A stretch of 64,000 nucleotides of DNA, taken from positions 1-64,000 of the IMG/VR virus record IMGVR_UViG_3300025141_012665, one strand, 5' to 3'. Each line of letters begins with the position of its first letter. Position 1 is the stretch's first letter. Position numbers and translations under genes: made by a program. The notes beneath the pieces are model-generated. The model saw only the letters and a program-made list of their open reading frames with translations, did not search any database and was not told the DNA's origin. The DNA comes from a virus. Shown here piece by piece: positions 16,453 to 26,400 of this stretch.

Positions 16453-17493
16453 CTAGCAGTCTTCTCCGTCAGCATCGCTACCATAAATATCGATAGTAAG
16501 CACATCTTTTAGATCTGGACAATCAAAATCGATGCCGCAAGGGGAGTAAAAACTTCTCCCTTGTTTCTTCATTCTAGTAATGGAACTACAGATAACATTT
16601 TTTCCTATTTCATCATCGACATCTACATTAAAGTAATATTCTACAAATGACGGATCCTTTTCAATTGTATGTCCCTTTGTGCGGCCAGCTTTCTGCCTAG
16701 CCTCTTTTGGATCCAGTAAGATATTGTTCTCGACCATCTCTATTGGTTTAATGAAGGAAAGAGGAATGAGCACTTCTTCCCCCAGAGAGCCTGTTAGTCC
16801 AGTCATCTCAAACACTTCAACATCAAAGTTTCTATTATCACATGTGGCATTTCCTTCTTCGACCAGCAATAGCATTTCGTCAGCACCAACAACCACAGAG
16901 AGACCATTATTATAAACTTTTTGTGATGAAAGTGCCGGATCCACCCTGAATCTAGTAAAAGAATCTTCTGGGTCAACTACAGCCACCTTATATTCGATTG
17001 AAGCGTCGACTTGAGGAATCTTTAATAACTGATTTGAGTAGGTTGTAGAGCCTGTAGTGATGTTTTTTGTACGCAAAGTACCAGTCATATAGTTGATTGA
17101 ACTGTTAAAAGAATCTCCCTTTAAGCAAGTTAAAGAAAAATAAGGCATCTTTGTCGATCCCAAATCACTAGTCCCAAGTGGCTCTGGAAGGGTGAATAGC
17201 TTCTCGTAAGTGGCTAGTTCTTTTCTATCTTCGATGTCTCCAACGCCATCAAAAAGGAACTCGTCCCTTCCTGTGAAACAATGACGGGGTTTCAGCCATG
17301 GCGTTTCTTCTTGTATTCTGGCCTCAGCGCTGTTTTTGTCCTCGTGCATTCCTGCGTGCTTAAAATCATAGGTGACTCCTTCGTCAAAAAATGCATAATA
17401 AACTGGCTTCATCTTTCCCTTAGATAGGAGATGCCTACCATATTGGGTAAGTTGAATGTCTAAAACTTCTTCTTTTGGATTAAAAAATGTCAT
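16453..17493 (-). CDS. Virion structural protein with 'LTQYGR' N-terminal module (346 aa)
   Basis: The opening MTFFNPKEEVLDIQLTQYGR, then HLLSKGKMKPVYYAFFDEG, matches the pattern of the 303-aa protein (VLTDTGRMRMAKG...). Both share 'LD-x2-LT-x2-GR-x5-G' followed by a short beta segment and an acidic residue. This suggests a common attachment domain used twice in the virion. The remainder is soluble and contains the aromatic/acidic patches of tail proteins. The start overlaps the stop of the 3429-aa gene by one base, so the two are made together. A specific role is not known; an adaptor linking the giant protein to the tail is a reasonable guess. Confidence 0.7.
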   Translation of the reverse strand: MTFFNPKEEVLDIQLTQYGRHLLSKGKMKPVYYAFFDEGVTYDFKHAGMHEDKNSAEARIQEETPWLKPRHCFTGRDEFLFDGVGDIEDRKELATYEKLFTLPEPLGTSDLGSTKMPYFSLTCLKGDSFNSSINYMTGTLRTKNITTGSTTYSNQLLKIPQVDASIEYKVAVVDPEDSFTRFRVDPALSSQKVYNNGLSVVVGADEMLLLVEEGNATCDNRNFDVEVFEMTGLTGSLGEEVLIPLSFIKPIEMVENNILLDPKEARQKAGRTKGHTIEKDPSFVEYYFNVDVDDEIGKNVICSSITRMKKQGRSFYSPCGIDFDCPDLKDVLTIDIYGSDADGEDC

Positions 17494-20400
17494 TATAAGT
17501 TGCCTCCACCGGTGATGCTGTGGCTGGTACCAGTACTGGTGGTTTTCAAGAAATGAGTTCCATGCTCTCTGTCTCTGGCCGTGGGGATTACAGCATTGTT
17601 AATCCAGTTTCCCTGTTGCCGCCAGAGGATAGGTTCCACTTTTTCAGCAATGGCTTCGGGGTATCTAGCATAGAGATATCCGGAGCCGGCGGCGGACAAC
17701 GCTGAGGACACCGCGGCTAGGCCCATGATTAGGACGCCGGCGGCGCCACCGGTCATGATGGCCGCGACGGTACCCCCGATAATGATAAGAATAGAGGAGA
17801 GGAGAGAAGTAAAGCTACCCCAATTGAACTCGTCGACGCCTTCATCGATGGCGAGGTCGTTAGCATAATCATCCCATACGCCGGTGAGGGATTTATTGGA
17901 AGAGGCCATGAAGTTGGCCCACTCTGCGGAGCGCTGTGCTTTCTTGTCTTCGTCTGTGACTAAATTACTGGTGAATGCGCTGATGTTATTGGTGATTCCG
18001 GCGGGGCCTGTACTGAGAATGGATTGGAACTGCGCTGCGCCGGCGGAGGTACCGCCAACTGTGCCTAGTGTCGCGCCAAACCAAGCTTCAGCTTCAGCGT
18101 TCAATTTTGCTTGCACTGCATCTTTGAGCTTCATTTCTTCCACTCCGAACTCAATCTCCGGTTCAAGGCTCGCCATCTCAACAATTGAGCAGAAGTCATA
18201 TGGCCAGTTATAGCTATACTCCGGTATATCTGCATATGCCGAATGTTGGGCGTTGCCCATGGTACCAAAATAGTCTGTCTTTGCTCTTTGTTTCGCTTTA
18301 AACACCATCCATCTCACCTCTGATTTGATCCCAGAGCGCTCTGTAGTGGTAGCTTGTAGGTTAGCAACTGACTTCCAATTCCCCATTAATTCATTTGTAA
18401 ACAGCTCGTGAGAGACTGTTGCTCGCGCCGACTCTGCCTTGACGCCAAGTTTTGGCGGCAAGTTCTGCCAAATGTGCGAGAGATCATCTTTATCAAGTTT
18501 ATGCTCGAACTCAAAGATATACATGGCGATTTTCTTGGCTGTATCGTTTCTAGTGAAATCGAATTTTGGCGGTATAACATATTTTTGCATCTTGATCATC
18601 TGATCTGCTATGGATGGGCCTGGCATTACGCCAGAGTCATCAGGTGGCAGGGTGAAAAACTTTCTCCTTCCTTTTTTAATAATAAACGGTATTGCAACTA
18701 TAGCTTCCCAAATCTTTTTTGATCCTCGCAATTTGCCGAATTTTTTAGGGGCAGTACCAAAGCCACAAACATCGATCAATGAACCCATACTTTGAACCGA
18801 ATAATCCGATCCAAACGCAGAAAAAGATGCTTGGGGCAAATTATACTGATTATAATAAGATATTGTTGAGATGTTTGCCGAGGTGAGATTATCATGGATT
18901 CGCGGGGTTCGATTGTTGGCGCTTATGATGCCAGCAGGATCATGAATCAAGGTTGCGCTTGGATGATTTGCAAGCCAACCATCCGGAATATCAGTAACTT
19001 CAAGAAACACACCTTCGTCGGCTTTTGGAAGGCGACCAAATTGATGCCACATTCCTCTCGGTATGGTGCTGCTAGCATCCAGAGAATCTCGCGGCGTGAA
19101 AGTACCATCTGAAGAAGTAACATGGTTAAAATTAAGCATTGGGGTTTCGAATTTAGACTCGATAGACCAGCGAGTCCCGTCCTGCTTGAAAATGTTCAAA
19201 CTTGCATCGCCTTGCATTGCCCAATTGTTAATATAGCTCCCGCCGGCGGGCCCTATTCCAGCCGCGTTGTACCGGTGATAAGAGCTTGGTATCGCTGAAC
19301 CTAGGTTTCTGCCCAGCTCCTCTTGATCATAGCGCCAATACCTAACAAAAGTTCCATCTCCTGGTGTACCTCCATCTCCAGAGTTGAACACGGCGGCGTT
19401 GGCCAGAGAGAAAATCTCAGTCATTGTTGGCTGGTATGCTGGATATTCGACATCACTTCCAGAGACCATGGCCCATGTGTGCGGCCTGGTCGGGTGGCTG
19501 CTGGAAACAGCAACTAATCCCTTGGAGTAGTGCACTATGTCAATCCATGATTCTCCATCATAATATGGAGGAGTGTGGGAACCGTATATGCCGTTATCAG
19601 AACCAAATTCGAAAATAGATCCACTGGCCCGATACATGCCGGCGTTGTTGGTGGGCATGACTCCGGCAAGGGGCGGACCGAAAGCAGACGGACGGCTGTA
19701 CATTGTAAAATTCTCTCTCGGCGTTGCATTGTTGCTCCCCGCGCCCATGGCTCGCATCTGCGTGGCCTCGTAATCTCCAATTTCGACGACTTCAGGCTCA
19801 TATGCGCTAAACAATGCCGCATTTTGTGGAAGTGGAAATTCTCCCCATGGACCGGTCGGGGGCTTAACAGAGTTCATACTTCGGCGAATCTTGATTCTCA
19901 TACCATATGGTCTGCCGGGCGTTATGGACAACCATTCTGACTCTGGCTTTGATTTAAGCGATGTTGTGGTACCACCTTTCATAAAGAAACTTGTTGTCTC
20001 CGCCAAGAAATTGTGCATCATATATTTATATAAATTGTTGCCCCGGCCGGCCCAGGATGATGTAGCATCCACCCAACAGTAGGGGCTAGGCTCGTCATCG
20101 GCGATATTAACATACGACATATAGCGTTCTGGTTCCAGAAGCGCTTCGAATGGTATTCTCTTATCCCAGCCATGGCCGTGATCGTAGGTTGCAGCTACTG
20201 GCCTAGAGTTACTAGCTATAGCAAATGAAGCAGAATAAAGTTGTTGTTGATATTCGCCGGTTGCGGTGGCGGGATCAGTATAGGCGCTGTTCAGGTCGAA
20301 GATGGGCCGTTTGGCGAATGAGCCGGTCATAATCGGGTAATCAACGGCAATGCCTGATTTGATGGTATTATAAAGGATTCCCGGTGCGAAGAGTGGCGTA

Positions 20401-23400
20401 ACAAATGACCTTAAGGCCGCGGCCTGGGCGCGGTTGGCGCCCGTATATTTAATGTGGCTACCATACGATTTCGAGAATTGTGACGCCATCTGCAAAGTTC
20501 TCTCTGCTGGATAGAACCCATCATATGCGATGAATTTCTTAATTGCCTTGCATTTTATCGTTATAGACCATGGCTCAACAAAGTCCTTGTGGTCGTCTTT
20601 TATGATATCAAAATGTTTAAGGAAGTCTGAATTTGTAAACACTTTATAGAATTTATCTTCTGACTCGTTTTGCGGTATATTAGATCCAGTTGGCGCGCCT
20701 GGTATTTGTAAAGCTATCGGATTCGTCACTGTGAAATCATAATCATTGTTCTTATAGAAACTCATATGCTCGCTTATGCGAAACTCTGGAATGATGGACA
20801 TCGCCTGTCCTTTTGATCTTATCTCGGAAAACCATTCATCATAAGTATCAGCGAATGGGGCCCGGGCCGAGGCGGTGAACGCGCTTGCGGTACCATAAGC
20901 TCTCCCTGCTTTGGTGCCTGCTTCCCATTTCGCCTGTCCTCGGAACATTGAACCTTTATGTAGGCCGAAGTTGTAGTCTGAAATACCAGGGGTTCTCAAG
21001 TGGTTTTGAACTCCAACCATACCCCACCGCGGTATAACTGAGGCTGTTGTTGGCATTATGTGGTATCGAGAGTATAGAGGGCCGCCTCTTAAGAACTTCC
21101 GGCCGCCGCCTTGTCGACTGCCTGAGTGGAACTGCACATTTCGATTTTGCAACTCACCGGGCTTATAGCCCGTTGCAGCATGGCCAACTAACCCACCAGT
21201 GACCGGATATGTCGTCTGCGTCTGTTCTGCAAAAGTTTCATCGGCATCAAGGGCCCAAGCACTCTGTGCAAGGACATAACCCATGGAATTTCTATCCTTC
21301 TTGGTTGCTGCAAGAGTTGTCCTGTCTGTTCTGCTGTCTCTCCAGAAGTTATTCTGATAGCCTGTTCTGCCGCGGACCTTGTTTGTATATGAATTGGCGA
21401 TTGACGGATATACCACCTCTGAATAGTGAACCCTTCTTACTCCAACTACTGGACTGGTTGTGGAGTCCAGTGCGCCGTAAAGATACATTTTCTTTATCTC
21501 ATCATAAGAAGAGAACCCTCTCCTTGCCTTAATTCCAGTCTTTTGGTTGAAATTATTATCATCAAAGTATGTTATGCCGTTTGCATATGTTGATCTGACC
21601 ACAACGGCCTTGATATAATCAGCGCTGACTTCGATAGTGCGCCTCACTCCAGACTTAACCAACAACTGCTGTGTAATTGGTTTACACCTAGAAGTAACAA
21701 CGGACTGAGAAATAAATAGTGATGATGCATATTTGTCCCTAACAGTCATGAGGCCATTTGGAGTGCTTACGGTTTTTTCGACACCCCCAAGTGGAGTGTG
21801 GGTATAGATATTGTTTCTACGATAAAATCTTGCTAGAGCGCCTTCGCCAACCCTAATTTGCTTCCAAGTTGGGTGACCGTATGGGCCGTTGCGGTGGGAG
21901 AGAATAGAATTTAGCGCATATGCATCGTCGCGGAAAGTTTTGTTTGTCGCGGTCCAATAGCCAATTCTTTGTAAGAACGATTCGGGGTTTGATGTTGCCA
22001 GAGCATAGGCGCCCATGTCGGCCCAGTTATAATAATTGTAAGAAGATGCCGGTAAAGCATACCCTAGGGTAAAATCTGAACCCGATATTGGCTCTACTAT
22101 AGATGTATTAAGCCCAACAAAATCAACGGGCGTAAACTCGGCAGGATTAGTAGCTCTCGCATACGGTACCGGCACAGTCCCAACAGCGCTACCTAAGAGA
22201 TTTTCCGCACCCATGGCGCTGGAACTAACAAAGCTCACAGCAGCGACCAATCCCGCGGATGAGGACGCAAGACCATCTTTTGGGAAATAGCCAAGAGATT
22301 CTGGATCACTGCTCAAGACGGACGCATTTATCCAAGTATATTGCCTATCAGATCTTGGAATCATGTGTTGAACATAATAGTTATCATACATAGAGCCAGT
22401 TCCACACGCCGCGGCGTTGCCTCCGAATTGGTCATTTGTATAGACTATTCGCTGAAGTTTATTTGCGTTAACCTTGTGATAGCTCGCAGTGGTATTCAAA
22501 GTATAATATTCAGCCTCTGAAATGAAAGAACCGGAACGAATTCCAAATTGTTCAGATCTCTCGACCAATTGAGACTGCAATGGTTGTCGAATTACAAGAT
22601 TTCTGTAATTTAAATTATTATATGGAGAATATTGTGCAGACGAGAAATCCAAACCAGAGCCGCCGGCTGCATCACCCATGGTAGCTGGATCTCCAGGAGC
22701 AGAAAATCTTTCAACAATAACATGAGGCGTCTTTCTTCTCGTGGGCTTTGTGTAGTCCACCAGATCTGAAAACACCTCTGTTCCGGCGCTAGCGCTACTG
22801 TACCCTTCATTTCTGACGAAATCACTTTTATTAATAGACCGGTCAGAAGTCTGCACAATTTCATAAGTATTTGAATAGTTTCCTAGAATAGCAGAGGCCG
22901 TTGAATACTGTACATTCTTGATATTAACCGGTCGTTTGGCCAGGCCATCACGATGATAACTAGCATACGCCGGCGGGTAATGCATGGAACTTCTGGTTGT
23001 AAAGGTATTTCCGTTATGTACCTCCCATGCTTCTGGGCGGTTGTCGGAAGAAGTTAGTGCAGGGTTTATAGTGGGAGAAATATGCCTATGTTGCTTTCCT
23101 CCAACATGCTCACCAGTAAAGGGGCCCTGCATTGGAGTTTCGTATGATGGACCATAGACATCTGTATGATAGCCTGCGAACTCTACATTGCTAGTGTTGG
23201 ATATGTATCCGGTGGTCGCAGATGAACTGTACAGTACCACTGGAGAGAACACCTCGGCTTTTCCATCTCCTTCAAATTCTCCGCTTATAGAAGAGTTGTC
23301 TGTTGTTGTTTGTTCAAACCTTCTTTTTGTTTCGACAATAGGCTTCCCAGTTTCAGCCGCGGCAATATCCTTAAAGCTACCTTTCGAAACCTTCAAGCTC

Positions 23401-26400
23401 GTAGGGGAGCCCGGTCGGATGATATTGGCCACAAGATCAGGTTTTTGTGATCTTGGAAAGTTATAGCCGCCATGGATAAGTCGATCAGGAGATGATTTAA
23501 TATCCGCAGTAAGCTTAAACGGGGAAGATAGCTGCCTCAAAGAATAAGAGGATCCCTGATATCTGTCTGTTCCCTGCCCGCCAAAGTGCTCTTTACTATA
23601 AGAAGAAGAATTAAAACTCAGTATAATATCGTTAATGGATCCTCTGGCGCTGTTTATCGATGTGGATGTTCCGAAGCGTGCATTGTCCCTACCTGCTCTT
23701 TCTCTCCACCAAAGAGCATTTGTGCCCTGAGCATCACTTACGGGGGCGTGGCCATGTTTCCAGTCATAGGCAAGCTCCCCTATTCCTTTCACGCCCCCCT
23801 CAACCCCCTCAATCGCCGTGGCCGCGGTATTTAGATCGTTGACCATCGGATATTGGTGCCGGTAGCTACTTCTTTCGAAAATGTGGCTCTCAACAACAGT
23901 TCTGATCTCGTCTGCAACATTTGCTGAAGCTGGAACTAGCTGCTGGATCATTACAGACAAAGAATTATCGATCCATTTATAGTAATCGATAAACTTGTCG
24001 AGATCCGGATTGTTCTCGATTTTCTCAAAGAATAGTGCGCGCAACCTGTCTAAGTCTTTGTAGCCGCTGCGATATTTGCTTGTTACTTCGCCAATAAGAT
24101 TATTAAACTCAACAATCGTTCCGAATATATTTAACATCTCCTGAGAGATTATTCCGTACATGCTCTTTTCAAAAGCAAAGAATGTCTGTGAAACTGCGGG
24201 ATCGCTGGGGAAAAGATCGTCGTCCTGCGACAACACATTAACTGCATCATCACTATTAACTACTTCCGGCAGTCTTTGCTTTGAAGATGCGACATAATTC
24301 TTATCAACGACTTTAGCGGAGCTTGTTGTAGAAGGGAAATATCCGCGGCCGGCGTACATATTGGCTATGATGTGCGATAAGTTTCCGTCACTTGGATAAC
24401 GAGATCGAAGAGATACGGATCCTGAACAAGCGTCGTCAACCTCAAACTGACCAAGCGCATCAGAGCCGGTTATTTGTGAGAAGTCCCAGTGCAAGGCCAG
24501 CGTTTCACTCTCTAAGAGTTCATTGTTGTCGACCTTATAATCTGTGGAGTCTGCGGCAAATATGGTATTACGGGCAGGATGAAGAACACCAAAGTTTTCT
24601 GGATCCAGAGAGTGTGCCTTAATTACGGCATCATTAAGATATGTGGCCCAATGGCGCACTGATGATATTTTTACATCTGTATTTGTTGCGATGGCGCCGG
24701 TGAAGTTGGTTCGTGAGGCTCCAGCATAGTATCTCCTATGTCCGGTCAAGAATTTATCATTGAGACCCGATGCAGTTAAGGAAAATTGATTTTTGACTAC
24801 GCCATATTCAGTATTGTATCCGATAAACTCCATTTTAACATCATTGGGGGTACCAGATCCAGTGATGCCCGTAGAATAGGGCCACTTTGCATCTTTGAAT
24901 CTAACTGCGAAGTTCCACTTTTGATTATCATATACATTGCTGTATACACTACTAGTCAGGCTAAATCCCGGAAGCGCGCTTGAGGTTATCTGGAAATATA
25001 CATCTTTTGATTCTTCATGTGTCCGGACAGCGTAAATTTCAAAGTTTTGATCGAGTATAGTGTTGGCCGGCCAATTGAACTTGGATGGATCCGCTGAAGC
25101 CGTGTGGTAGCCGAAGATTGATGCGGACAAAAACGGAGTATAGAAATGGCCAGTGTCTGAAAATTCGAGTTTTCGTGGGAAGATGACCTCCACCTCTGCC
25201 GTGTTTGCAAAGTTGGCGTTTGTTCCGGAAACATAGGTCACATCAGTAGTTTCAGTATTACTAGAAGAATTCTGATATACCGTTCCGCCGAAACGATCAA
25301 GGCTGTTAAAATCGATATAATTTTTTCTTATTGTGCTATTATAATATGTATCATCGAGCTTAAATGTCGTATTGTTGCCGTAAGCATTAAATTTGATAAC
25401 TTCATCCCCAAGCCCATAGCAGTGAATGAGGTTGCGGAACGCTTTTTCAGTTCCTTTTGATTTATAAATAAAGATAAGGTTGTTGTATATGTTCTGATAA
25501 ATTTGATTCTTTACATCATTTATATCAACAGAGTATTCTTTATCATCTTTTCGATTCGCGAAATGCTCAAGGATGCTAGCTTCGACGAATATTTCTGGTG
25601 CATAAAGCCCTTGTGAACTCAACAAGTGATCTGAAAACGGTACCGTTTTCATATGACTGGCTGTTGGATATGAAGCTTCTGCGAATTCTGAAAGGCTCTC
25701 CACCTGTAAATGCAGAGTATCAAAATATGATCCCATAATCTGCGTAATTTTATCTAAGTGGCCGGCGCCGTTAAGTTCCTCATCTTCTTGGATCCACGAA
25801 GGAATAGAATCTTTTATGCTCGCATTGTTCTGATTATCATATACACTGCCGGTTGCAGCAAGCGTATTATAAAGAGATTGAACCTCGTCATGATGCGAGT
25901 ATATAATCGGATCTTCAAATTCTGATGGGGCTGCGGAGGCGGAGATGATGGCCGATCCAGTGTTTCTAGCATTGCTGCTTGGGTACCCAACCCAGTCTCC
26001 ATTTGAAATGCGGCCGGAGTAATCTAAAACAGATCTATCGACTGAGCTTGTGCCCGTAATTCCTTCGTTGAACTTATAATAAACGCCCAATTCGGCGTTC
26101 GCAATGTCCTTGTTTGTTCCGCCGCGAACTTGAGTCCACCAGTTTCTCTGAATATCTCTTTCTGTTCTTTTGCTTTTCCAATAGCGGAACTCGTCAAGAG
26201 AGCCAGAAAACTTACCATATCCAGTCATATTAAGCGCTGCGCTGGTACCATCAAAATAGGAGTTGCCGGAAGGCGCTGTTTGAAGGGCGCCGATATATGC
26301 GATAAGAGAGCCGGTCACTTGACCAAAGGGAACCGTGGTGGTCGTCTGAGAATCTTGTAGGGTCCCGTTTAAGTAAAAATTTGTCTGCAACTGGTTATCG

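Noticed and set aside
20010-20030. TATAAATA (T4 late consensus) on the minus strand; similar ones near 49655 and 56710
   Set aside because: All lie deep inside genes with no start codon nearby, in AT-rich codons; chance matches.
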